Positions 1 through 5,890 of a stretch of 5,890 nt of DNA are shown here, in pieces. The notes beneath the pieces are model-generated. The model saw only the letters and a list, made by a program, of their open reading frames with translations, was not told the origin of the DNA and did no database searches. The stretch lies in contig CALIQO010000560.1 in assembly GCA_938044055.1 (NCBI GenBank), positions 1-5,890 of the forward strand. The letters are read 5' to 3'. A program made the translations under genes and the position numbers. Position 1 is the first letter of the stretch; every line of letters starts with the position of its first letter. This DNA is from an uncultured Saprospiraceae bacterium (GTDB taxonomy: Bacteria > Bacteroidota > Bacteroidia > Chitinophagales > Saprospiraceae).

Positions 1-677
1 CTTCCCTCAAAATTTCCATGATTAATAAATTTAGCGTCGATTTCCCAATTAGTCACGGTCCCCTTCATAGTTCCATGATTAATAAATACAGCGTCATAGA
101 AGTTGTTTACATTTCCAACATAGCTATTAGTACAAGTCAGCGTAGTTGTAACACTATTTACCACAGACTGATTGATTATATTGTCGACTTGAATATCATA
201 ACATGACATTGTAGAAAAGGGCAGATTTGTAATGGTCTTTCCTTTTAAATTTTTGATAAAAATTTTACCTCGATTATCTACATTTTGACTAAAAATTAAT
301 GTCCCTTCTCCCGATATTTTTCCTCTATTCTCAAAGGTGCTGGTTACATGTAATTGTATATTTGCGCCAACAATAACTTCTGAACTCGCTGGGATTGTCA
401 TAGGTATAGTATTATACGAAGTATGAAATAGATGGATGATGACATCTTCGGCAATATGATTGCCAGGATACCAGCTCCAGTTCTTGGGTTCGTTCCAATT
501 TGTGTTTGTAGGGTCGTTAGGGTTATAAATCTGTGGTGCAAATAAAGTTGAAATCTTCTGAGCTTGAACTGAGCCTGTACCTAATGTGAAAGTGAGAAAA
601 GCTACAAGGCATGATATTTTGAGAAGTGTTTTTGGACACTTGATATTGTCGGCGGGGGCTATAGATCTTATATTCAT
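1..677 (-). CDS. Secreted repeat protein, probable beta-helix surface protein (5' part only)
   Basis: The first 225 codons of a gene run off the left edge, so the C-terminus is not visible. The ATG at 677-675 is chosen because an in-frame TAA lies at 701-699 just upstream. Residues 1-39 look like a signal peptide: a long basic n-region, a hydrophobic core at about 21-34 (ISCLVAFLTF), and a likely cleavage after Ala39 in SVQA|Q. Residues 60-82 carry a WNEPKNWSWYPG...EDVIIH stretch, which resembles the N-terminal entry of many Bacteroidetes secreted and adhesin-like proteins (established pattern, recalled and not searched). Then come recurring rungs with an x-N-x-G core: FENRG (115-119), VDNRG (133-137), FINHG (198-202) and FINHG (217-221). 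Their spacing of 18-19 residues suggests a parallel beta-helix. I infer export across the inner membrane and surface display or secretion, perhaps by type IX secretion. The sorting domain that would confirm this lies outside the window. Ligand and function are unknown. Confidence 0.8.
   Translation of the reverse strand, partial: MNIRSIAPADNIKCPKTLLKISCLVAFLTFTLGTGSVQAQKISTLFAPQIYNPNDPTNTNWNEPKNWSWYPGNHIAEDVIIHLFHTSYNTIPMTIPASSEVIVGANIQLHVTSTFENRGKISGEGTLIFSQNVDNRGKIFIKNLKGKTITNLPFSTMSCYDIQVDNIINQSVVNSVTTTLTCTNSYVGNVNNFYDAVFINHGTMKGTVTNWEIDAKFINHGNFEG
14..95. repeat. Imperfect 57-bp-period direct repeat inside the secreted-protein gene
   Basis: The 17-base string ttccatgattaataaat occurs at 14-30 and again at 71-87. 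Each copy is followed two bases later by agcgtc (33-38 and 90-95). The period of 57 bp is exactly 19 codons, so on the minus strand the repeat encodes successive FINHG rungs. It is a coding repeat that probably continues beyond the left edge, not a mobile element. Confidence 0.75.
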
Positions 678-757
678 ATTTTTCAAGGTTTCAGATATTT
701 ATTAAATTGAAACACGCTACAACTACATTAGTCGAAGTCTATTCGAAAAGGTCAGAA

Positions 758-973
758 CTATCTTCTAAATGGCGTAGAGCCGGAGGCAATCATACAGAAC
801 TTCTCGATGATCAACTTATATCCTACGAAGTCAATTAAGTGTTTTGCATTCTTCTCAAAGTGGTGTGCATCCTTGAAATCATCATAATATGTGTAATCCC
901 CATTAATGATTATTGGGGTTAGTACTTTTTTTAAATAGCAGAGGCGGTTGCAGCTAAGCAAGGGGAACTTCAC
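758..973 (-). pseudogene. Remnant of a Vat/XAT-family (hexapeptide) O-acetyltransferase, N-terminal part
   Basis: A 71-codon open frame starts at a GTG (973-971); the frame is open back to about 1003, where a TAA precedes it. Residues of the type NRLCYLKKV, then IIINGDYTYYDD, FEKNAKHLIDFVG and KLIIEKFCMIASG follow the order and wording of the N-terminal third of streptogramin/xenobiotic acetyltransferases. That family typically reads as GDYTYYDD...FE+NV...HFDFIGDKLIIGKFCMIASG, followed by the FIMNGANH active-site loop. Here the protein ends at ASGSTPFRR just before that catalytic His loop. The whole left-handed beta-helix and C-terminus (a full protein is about 210 residues) are absent, and I could not find them in the next 80 bases in other frames. 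Gly in the family's KLIIGKF is Glu here. I infer a non-functional deletion remnant. The family match is from memory of the sequences, not a search. Confidence 0.66.
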
Positions 974-1023
974 TTTAAATCTGGTGGATTCAAGTGGTAG
1001 TTTTTAAGACATTTGCGTAAGCG

Positions 1024-1046
1024 AGATAATAAAAATATAATTATCT
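1024..1046 (-). terminator. Weak AT-rich hairpin just after the HEAT-like gene
   Basis: The arms agataat (1024-1030) and attatct (1040-1046) are exact inverted repeats around a 9-base loop. On the minus strand they lie 7-29 bases after the stop codon of the 1053-1610 gene, where a transcription end would be expected. The stem is almost all A-T, and the U-rich run is in the loop and not after the stem, so it is a poor intrinsic terminator. Confidence 0.22.
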
Positions 1047-1052
1047 AAGTAT

Positions 1053-1610
1053 CTAGAACGCCGATCTATTCTTCATTTCTTTCTGTATCCGGGCATATTC
1101 TTTATTCGCTCTATTGATGAATCCTGATGTACCCTCGTTTTTAATCAGTTCTAAAGCGGATAATAGTTCTTCTTGCAATTCTGGAATAGCCATAGCAATC
1201 CGGCTAAGAATGGTAATAGAAAATGCCCGTATAGCAGTAGGGTATTTTATCTCCATCATAAATTTAAAACAGAGGTCGTATAACCTTCCTTGGTCATCTT
1301 CTGGAATATCCAGTTCCTGGAGGACACGGACAGTATTGCGGATATGCGCATCATGCTGATCTGTATTCTCGAGTTCTGCGACCATTCTAGGAATAAAGGG
1401 GGTAATTAATTCTGGATGTGTCTTAGTCATGCGGATAAGTGGCCACCCAGCTTTCTGACACAATCGCCAATTTCCTTGTACATACATACAATCAATCAGC
1501 TCTGTCATCTGCTCAGGATTGTTGACTATCTGCTCAATTAATGGACCTACTTGCTTAGAATCAGTGAGCCGTGTAACCGCATCTTCTATCTTCATATATA
1601 AAATAGACAT
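1053..1610 (-). CDS. Small all-helical protein, HEAT/ARM-repeat-like, function unknown
   Basis: The product is 185 residues, starting at ATG 1610-1608; a second ATG at 1595-1593 (Met6, followed by KIEDAV) is an equally plausible start. There is no signal peptide or transmembrane segment, so it is probably cytoplasmic. Most of the chain reads as short amphipathic helices in pairs: VGPLIEQIVNNPEQ (21-34), a segment around NWRLCQKAGWPLIRM (47-61), HPELITPFIPRMVAEL (65-80), HIRNTVRVLQEL (89-100), then AIRAFSITILSRIAMAIPEL (126-145). The last has the A-x-R-x-F-x-x-x-x-L-x-x-I-A-x-x-x-P-E-L pattern typical of HEAT/ARM-type solenoids. The C-terminus is basic (residues 164-182). Such folds normally mediate protein-protein contacts, and no catalytic motif is visible. 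The gene is divergent from metG with a 73-bp gap. A specific role cannot be assigned. Confidence 0.82.
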   Translation of the reverse strand: MSILYMKIEDAVTRLTDSKQVGPLIEQIVNNPEQMTELIDCMYVQGNWRLCQKAGWPLIRMTKTHPELITPFIPRMVAELENTDQHDAHIRNTVRVLQELDIPEDDQGRLYDLCFKFMMEIKYPTAIRAFSITILSRIAMAIPELQEELLSALELIKNEGTSGFINRANKEYARIQKEMKNRSAF

Positions 1611-1683
1611 ATTTTATTTTCTTTAATGTACTGTTTTCAGTAATATTAACAATATCTTCGCGCAGTAATTTTCTTATAATCTC
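1611..1683. promoter_or_regulatory. Shared divergent upstream region of the HEAT-like gene and metG
   Basis: These 73 bases must hold both start regions. A perfect palindrome, tactgttttcagta (1629-1642, 5-bp arms, 4-base spacer), sits near the minus-strand gene. It is followed directly by taatatta (1641-1648), which is its own complement. On the plus strand, TAATTTTC (1666-1673) matches seven of eight positions of the Bacteroidetes -7 box TAnnTTTG, but no well-spaced TTTG -33 box is evident. No Shine-Dalgarno sequence precedes either start, as is usual in Bacteroidetes. The palindrome could be an operator or chance in AT-rich sequence. Confidence 0.35.
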
Positions 1684-3837
1684 ATGAGACAATTCAATAG
1701 ATATCTGGTTACATCGGCATTACCCTATGCCAACGGTCCCTTACACATAGGCCATCTAGCCGGCGCTTACTTGAGTGCGGATATCTATGTACGCTTCCAA
1801 AGATTGATGGGTAAAGATATTGTTTATATCTGTGGATCGGATGAGCATGGTGCTGCTGTAACAATTAAAGCCTTAAAAGAAGGCAAGACTTCTCAAGAAA
1901 TTGTAGATAAATACCACAGCTTATTTAAGAAAACATTCCACGATATAGGCATATCGTTCGATATGTATCATCGGACGTCTGCTCAGATCCACCATGAGAC
2001 TTCTCAAGAATTTTTCAGATCGCTACATGCTCAAGGGCAGTTTATAGAAAAAACAACGGATCAATACTACGACGAAGAAGCACAACGGTTTCTTGCAGAT
2101 AGATACATTATAGGGACTTGTCCCAATTGTGGCCATGAGGAAGCTTATGGGGATCAATGCGAGAAATGTGGATCTTCACTGAGTCCGAGAGAATTGATAA
2201 ATCCTAGATCTACCATATCTGGTAGTAAGCCGATCCTTAAGCCTACTACCCATTGGTTCTTGCCACTTGATAAGTACGAAGCTTGGTTGAAAGAATGGAT
2301 AGAGAAAGGAGAGGTAGATGGAAAAGAATACCACGATCCTGCAGAATGGAAGAACCATGTTGTCGGACAATGTAAGTCCTGGCTAGAGAATGGTCTTCTC
2401 CCGAGATCAATGACTAGAGATCTAGACTGGGGCGTAGATGTACCTACAGAGATACCAGGATCAGAAGGAAAGAAATTATATGTGTGGATGGATGCGCCGA
2501 TAGGCTATATATCTGCAACTAAACAATGGGCACTCGATCAAGGAAAAGACTGGGAACCCTACTGGAAATCTGAAGATACTGCGCTTATCCACTTTATAGG
2601 AAAAGACAACATAGTATTCCACTGTATTATCTTTCCAGCCATACTTAAGACAGAAGGATCTTATATTCTTCCAGTCAATGTGCCAGCTAATCAGTTTATG
2701 AATCTCGAGGGTAAGAAACTCTCAACTTCTAAGAACTGGGCTGTATGGGTACATGAGTATCTAGAAGACCTTCCTGGAAAAGAAGATGAGTTGCGTTATT
2801 GCATGATTAAGAACATGCCTGAGACTCGAGACAGTGAGTTTACCTGGAAAGGATATCAGGATAGTACGAATAACGAACTGGTTAATAATCTAGCCAACTT
2901 CGTCAATCGGGTTCTGGTCCTTACACATAAGTATTATGAGGGTGTGGTTCCAGCCATCGATCAAGACCAGCAATTAGCAGGTCCTGATGGAGAAATGGAT
3001 ATCAGTTTCCACGATTCTGAATTGATCAGATTGTTCGACGATTTACAAGAACTTGCATCCGGTATCAGAACCTACGACTTCAGAGGAGGATTAAAAACCT
3101 TGATGGAAATCTCTACTAAAGGAAATCAGATATTGCAATTTAATGCCCCATGGAAATTGCAGAAAGAAGATCCTGAAGCGGTTAAAACAATCATGAATCT
3201 CAGTCTGCAATATGTAGCTGCCATCAGTGTAGCCTGTAGACCTTTCATGCCATTCACCTCTGATAAATTAAGAAGCATGCTTTCTCTTTCTCCGATCAAG
3301 GAGCAGGGAGAATTCGATGATATGCTGTTCCGATTGTGTGAAGGGGAAGTGCTTATAGAAGAAGGGCATAAGATCGGAGAAGCGAAGCACTTATTTACGA
3401 GAATTGAGGATAAAGTAATTGAGGAGCAGAAAGAAAAGTTGGTTGCACGATCGGCTTCTTCAGAAGCAAATAAAACTGCAGTTGCAGTAGCTGCAGAATC
3501 TGATGTAAAAGCGGAAGTAACGTTTGACGATTTTACAAAGATGGATATCCGTACTGCTAAGATTACTGCAGCTGAGAAAGTCCCCAAGGCGGATAAGTTA
3601 TTGCAGATACAACTGGATCTCGGTTTCGAACAGAGAACGGTGGTAAGTGGTATTGCCGAGCACTATACACCCGATGAAGTCATCGGCAAACAAGTATGCT
3701 TGCTAGCCAATCTTGCTCCTAGAAAAATCCGTGGTGTAATGTCTCAAGGAATGATCCTTATGGCAGAAGACGATTCTGGTAAGTTATCATTTATAGCACC
3801 TCAGGATTCCTGGCCTGCAGGAATGAAAATAAGTTAA
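1684..3837 (+). CDS. metG: Methionyl-tRNA synthetase, long form with C-terminal tRNA-binding domain
   Basis: This cytoplasmic enzyme charges tRNA(Met), including the initiator, with methionine using ATP. The class I signatures are intact: PYANGPLHIGHLAG with HIGH at residues 21-24, and KKLSTSK (344-350), which is the KMSKS-loop equivalent. The CP-domain zinc knuckle has CPNC (146-149) and CEKC (159-162). The VWMDAPIGY segment (267-275) and HFIGKDN (303-309) are canonical for the family. An alpha-helical anticodon-binding domain follows from about 390 to 560. A low-complexity linker rich in Lys, Glu, Ala and Ser spans about 575-612. A Trbp111/EMAPII-type OB-fold spans about 613-717 (FDDFTKMDIRTAKI, then LAPRKIRGVMSQGMIL), which in this family aids tRNA binding and dimerisation. 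The length of 717 matches the long bacterial form. The ATG at 1684 places HIGH at the usual distance. The gene appears complete and monocistronic. Confidence 0.98.
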   Translation: MRQFNRYLVTSALPYANGPLHIGHLAGAYLSADIYVRFQRLMGKDIVYICGSDEHGAAVTIKALKEGKTSQEIVDKYHSLFKKTFHDIGISFDMYHRTSAQIHHETSQEFFRSLHAQGQFIEKTTDQYYDEEAQRFLADRYIIGTCPNCGHEEAYGDQCEKCGSSLSPRELINPRSTISGSKPILKPTTHWFLPLDKYEAWLKEWIEKGEVDGKEYHDPAEWKNHVVGQCKSWLENGLLPRSMTRDLDWGVDVPTEIPGSEGKKLYVWMDAPIGYISATKQWALDQGKDWEPYWKSEDTALIHFIGKDNIVFHCIIFPAILKTEGSYILPVNVPANQFMNLEGKKLSTSKNWAVWVHEYLEDLPGKEDELRYCMIKNMPETRDSEFTWKGYQDSTNNELVNNLANFVNRVLVLTHKYYEGVVPAIDQDQQLAGPDGEMDISFHDSELIRLFDDLQELASGIRTYDFRGGLKTLMEISTKGNQILQFNAPWKLQKEDPEAVKTIMNLSLQYVAAISVACRPFMPFTSDKLRSMLSLSPIKEQGEFDDMLFRLCEGEVLIEEGHKIGEAKHLFTRIEDKVIEEQKEKLVARSASSEANKTAVAVAAESDVKAEVTFDDFTKMDIRTAKITAAEKVPKADKLLQIQLDLGFEQRTVVSGIAEHYTPDEVIGKQVCLLANLAPRKIRGVMSQGMILMAEDDSGKLSFIAPQDSWPAGMKIS

Positions 3838-4019
3838 TCGGTTCCACGGCTTTTTTTCAATTGCTTTCTGACTTATCATTAGCTTTATTTATCTTTTAAT
3901 GTATTTTTCCAAGAACAATGGAATAACCTGACTATGCTTCCACTTTTTACAGGATTGGGAATATCGGCGTTAGTACTCACTATTTTTTTACCACGTTGAG
4001 TAAATAAGCCAGAAAGAAC
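3838..4019. other. Convergent intergenic gap with a possible short membrane-protein remnant
   Basis: These 182 bases separate the ends of metG and the 4020 gene. There is a T-run at 3851-3857 but no GC-rich stem before it, so I see no convincing intrinsic terminator. Arms tactca (3974-3979) and tgagta (3997-4002) could pair around a 17-base loop, but no U-run follows. A plus-strand frame open from 3883 to a TGA at 3997-3999 reads FFQEQWNN then MLPLFTGLGISALVLTIFLPR from ATG 3934. It looks like the last helix of a membrane transporter. It is blocked upstream by TAG (3880-3882). It could be a decayed gene end, a tiny membrane peptide or chance; T-rich DNA readily encodes hydrophobic strings. 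Confidence 0.3.
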
Positions 4020-4511
4020 TTACAACCAATCTATCGGAAGATCTATTTTATCTACTGGTTTCAAGTTGCGCAGTTGGAGAGACAGTTGGTGATAATCTTC
4101 TCTTATCAACTGAATTTTTTCGTCTGTCAGTGCGGTAGGAAAAGGTAGAGAAGCTTGCTCCAGCATGGATCTTAATTGACCTATATACAGGGATTGATCT
4201 ATATTCTGAAAGAATTCAAGTTGCAATAGATTCACAATATGCTCTGTAGTTATTGCTTCTGGATGTATTGTATCAGGATGAATAATGGGCGGTTTCTTAT
4301 CCTTGTCCATCATGAAATCAGTAATGTCAACACCAGCATTGACGAGTCCGAAAAATGCGTTTTTAAATTGTAGATTTTTTTCTACTGCATAATGTGCTAG
4401 ATCGTGGTCAGGTAGATTAGCGTGTAACTTGGAATACGTGGAAGTTCCATCTCTGCGGTTAATCGAAAGATAATAGTCCCCATTGTTTTTACTGGTCCAT
4501 GTAGCAATCAT
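4020..4511 (-). CDS. Conserved-looking hypothetical protein with HDLAHYAVE motif
   Basis: I prefer the ATG at 4511-4509, giving 163 residues that begin MIATWTSKNNGDYYLSI. The frame can also start at a GTG (4556-4554, 178 residues), but that codon directly follows an in-frame TAA, and the extra 15 residues look unstructured. The N-terminal part (about 1-30) looks like a short beta-hairpin region. Then comes LPDHDLAHYAVE (about 33-44), followed by FKNAFFGLVNAGVDITDFM (about 49-67). From memory, this His-Asp...His...Glu block recurs in small uncharacterised proteins of several bacterial phyla. The rest is helical with Leu/Gln-rich segments and a C-terminal DLPIDWL. There is no signal peptide or membrane segment. 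The clustered H-D-x-x-H-x-x-x-E residues could bind a metal or be catalytic, but I know of no demonstrated activity. It lies on the same strand downstream of the aminotransferase, about 150 bp away, and is convergent with metG. Confidence 0.8.
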   Translation of the reverse strand: MIATWTSKNNGDYYLSINRRDGTSTYSKLHANLPDHDLAHYAVEKNLQFKNAFFGLVNAGVDITDFMMDKDKKPPIIHPDTIHPEAITTEHIVNLLQLEFFQNIDQSLYIGQLRSMLEQASLPFPTALTDEKIQLIREDYHQLSLQLRNLKPVDKIDLPIDWL

Positions 4512-4556
4512 AACAGCAAGATATGTACTTCCTGATTTATGATCAATGTATGACAC

Positions 4557-4634
4557 TTATTTTCTAAAGGTAAGATCCACATTGGGAACTGAAACTGCAC
4601 CCATATTATCAGAGTTGCTCCTTAAAAATTCAGA
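4557..4634 (-). other. Short remnant-like reading frame between the aminotransferase and the HDLAHYAVE gene
   Basis: On the minus strand a frame open from 4634 (after TAA at 4637-4635) to a TAA at 4559-4557 reads SEFLRSNSDNMGAVSVPN then VDLTFRK. It has a possible internal ATG at 4604-4602 that would give a 15-residue peptide. AAGGAG at 4617-4622 lies 12 bases before that ATG, somewhat too far for a standard ribosome site. Its non-random look suggests the end of a lost gene or a leader peptide. It is in the same frame as the following gene, with only the TAA between it and the GTG at 4556. Evidence is slight. Confidence 0.2.
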
Positions 4635-4661
4635 TTATAAATATTTAAAGAATAAAAGCTG

Positions 4662-5795
4662 TTAAGCATTTATAACCCGTTTTAGGGCTGCTCCGAATGC
4701 CTCCATCTCTTCCATCTTACCTGTGCTTATTCTACACCAGTCTGTCAAGGGTGGAAAAGGTCGACCTATGAGAACACCTTCTGCCGCCATCTTAGGAATT
4801 AACTCATCTATATCTATTCCTGTGTGGAAGAAAACGAAATTGGTGTGGGATCGCTTATACTTAAGGGATAGTTCATCGCAGAGGGTGTACACATATTCTC
4901 TGGCTTCATTATTCTTCTGAAGACTAAAGTCAAAAAAGCTTTTTTCTTTAATAGCTGCGATGGCTGCACTGCAGGCGATGTTATTAGAAGATGCTTGCAG
5001 ATTTTGATTTAAGCGTTGAGCTATTTCAGGTCTAGCTACTAGATATCCTACCCTCGCTCCTGCTAATCCATATATCTTACTGAACGTTCTAGCAACAATC
5101 ACATTTAACCCTTCCTTGACCAGTTCTATCATAGATGGATAACCAGGCTCTGCGATGTAGTCATAATATACCTCATCTGCGAATACCATGGTCTCTCCAG
5201 AGACCCGCTCACAGAATGCACGTACTTCGTTGCCATCAAGTAAGGTGCCTGTAGGATTGTTAGGGTTACAGAGGAAGACAAGTCCGGTATGGTTAGAAAT
5301 TCTTTTCTCGATTTCTGGGAGATCATATGCCAGATCATCATTAAGTGGAACTGAATTTACGTAGCCACCGAATCGAGCAGCATAATCCATGAGGGCTTTA
5401 TACGTAGGACTGCAAGCGATGACTTCCTTTCCATATCCTGCATAGGTAATGCCTGCAGCTTTTAAGCCTTCTCTAGATCCAGCAGTTATCACGATATGAT
5501 CTGTGGTTACACCCAGTTCTGTAGCGAGGAGATCTTTAAGCTCATTAATAGTCCCAGTAGGATACATATATGCTTGATCGAATGCCTTTATCATAGCATT
5601 CCTCATGTTTTCAGAAGGGCCATAAGGATTTTCATTGTAACACAGTCTGACTTTTTTATCAGAATCAGAATCAGAAGCATGCCAGGCATCGATTTTATGA
5701 TCCCATGCGTCTAGATATTTTAGATTTTTGATTATTGCAGAACCGGATAATAAGCCTGCCCACTGAAGTGCATTTCTTCTGTTCATATTGGTCAT
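4662..5795 (-). CDS. Exported HisC-like PLP-dependent aminotransferase (class I/II)
   Basis: This 377-residue fold-type I aminotransferase is of the histidinol-phosphate aminotransferase type. Visible residues include the N-terminal NENPYGPSE (54-62); SREG (107-110) in the cofactor phosphate region; CNPNNPTGT (176-184), with Asn180 expected to contact the PLP ring; FADEVYYDY (205-213), with Asp207 pairing with the pyridine nitrogen; and TFSKIYGLAGARVGY (237-251), with Lys240 as the Schiff-base lysine and Arg248 as a phosphate ligand. RIST (355-358) supplies the expected carboxylate-binding Arg355. Before the catalytic domain is an export signal, MTNMNRRNALQWAGLLSGSA. The twin arginines at 6-7 and the weak hydrophobic stretch fit a Tat substrate folded with its cofactor, although the motif lacks the usual Phe. 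A Ser-Asp tract (41-46) links signal and enzyme. ATG 5795 or ATG 5786 are possible starts. The substrate is not deducible; with no his genes nearby and an export signal, a role in histidine biosynthesis is doubtful, so I give no hisC symbol. Confidence 0.92.
   Translation of the reverse strand: MTNMNRRNALQWAGLLSGSAIIKNLKYLDAWDHKIDAWHASDSDSDKKVRLCYNENPYGPSENMRNAMIKAFDQAYMYPTGTINELKDLLATELGVTTDHIVITAGSREGLKAAGITYAGYGKEVIACSPTYKALMDYAARFGGYVNSVPLNDDLAYDLPEIEKRISNHTGLVFLCNPNNPTGTLLDGNEVRAFCERVSGETMVFADEVYYDYIAEPGYPSMIELVKEGLNVIVARTFSKIYGLAGARVGYLVARPEIAQRLNQNLQASSNNIACSAAIAAIKEKSFFDFSLQKNNEAREYVYTLCDELSLKYKRSHTNFVFFHTGIDIDELIPKMAAEGVLIGRPFPPLTDWCRISTGKMEEMEAFGAALKRVINA
5659..5676. repeat. Tandem hexamer (3 x tcagaa) in the aminotransferase gene
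   Basis: Three perfect copies of tcagaa occur at 5659-5664, 5665-5670 and 5671-5676. On the minus strand they encode the Ser-Asp linker between the export signal and the catalytic domain. The unit is a multiple of three, so copy-number change would lengthen or shorten the linker without a frameshift. Confidence 0.7.
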
Positions 5796-5890
5796 GTTGT
5801 TCGTTCATCCCTAAGATAGGGATTTTCTGATTTTCCATTGTAGCATATATAGAAGGGATTTTAAAACGAGAACGTTAAATCACTCTAAGT
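5796..5890 (-). promoter_or_regulatory. Upstream region of the exported aminotransferase, with palindrome
   Basis: A perfect inverted repeat, atccctaagatagggat (5807-5823, 7-bp arms, 3-base loop), lies 12-28 bases before the ATG at 5795. In the minus-strand transcript it would form a hairpin next to the start codon. The string agggatttt occurs at 5818-5826, overlapping the palindrome, and again at 5854-5862, 36 bp away. No clear -33 TTTG / -7 TAnnTTTG pair is present; the A/T stretch tatatatg near 5844-5851 is the nearest partial -7 match. No Shine-Dalgarno site is apparent. The palindrome could be an operator or a translation-control hairpin. Beyond this I see nothing in the stretch. Confidence 0.4.

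Noticed and set aside
18..206. Plus-strand open frame of 62 codons
   Set aside because: It lies opposite the secreted repeat-protein gene, whose signal peptide and regular repeats show that the minus strand is the coding one.
3126..3587. Minus-strand open frame of 153 codons
   Set aside because: It lies entirely inside metG, where the plus-strand product has clear family domains. Its Ser-rich composition is typical of an antisense shadow.
3838..3860. T-run after metG as an intrinsic terminator
   Set aside because: There are seven T residues, but the preceding bases (ggttccacggc) form no stem.
4020..5795. The two minus-strand genes as an operon or new system
   Set aside because: The gap of about 105-150 bp, the unrelated predicted roles and the absence of translational coupling give no positive evidence that they work together.
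5695..5838. Minus-strand 47-codon frame starting MENQKIPILG and overlapping the aminotransferase start out of frame
   Set aside because: It runs over the export signal of a well-supported gene. Its second half is unstructured and basic, and nothing supports translation, so it is most likely chance.

Overview
This AT-rich window most resembles a Bacteroidota (Bacteroidetes) chromosome. The evidence is a 717-residue methionyl-tRNA synthetase with a KLSTS signature and a fused C-terminal tRNA-binding OB-fold, a secreted protein with the 'W-N-x-P-x-N-W-S' entry common in Bacteroidetes surface proteins, genes without clear Shine-Dalgarno sites, and a signal-bearing HisC-like aminotransferase. I cannot assign a genus.

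Layout from left to right. Positions 1-677 (minus) hold the first 225 codons of a secreted repeat protein, probably a beta-helix-type surface protein, that runs off the left edge. Positions 758-973 (minus) hold a short open stretch that I read as the decayed N-terminal remnant of a Vat/XAT-type hexapeptide acetyltransferase. Positions 1053-1610 (minus) encode a small all-helical, HEAT/ARM-like protein of unknown role. It is divergent from metG (1684-3837, plus) across a 73-bp shared upstream region that contains a small palindrome. After metG comes a 182-bp convergent gap with a possible small coding remnant. Next are a hypothetical gene of about 163 codons with an HDLAHYAVE motif (minus) and a PLP-dependent HisC-like aminotransferase with an N-terminal export signal (4662-5795, minus). 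A 7-bp-arm palindrome lies just upstream of the aminotransferase start.

The genes do not form an obvious pathway. MetG is a housekeeping enzyme; the others look like independently transcribed accessory or poorly characterised genes. The aminotransferase and the HDLAHYAVE gene share a strand but are separated by about 150 bp (105 bp if the earlier GTG start is used), which contains another short remnant-like reading frame. I see no rRNA or tRNA genes, CRISPR arrays, intact insertion sequences or multi-gene defence systems. The most interesting points are the acetyltransferase remnant, the exported HisC-like enzyme and the two palindromes in upstream regions.
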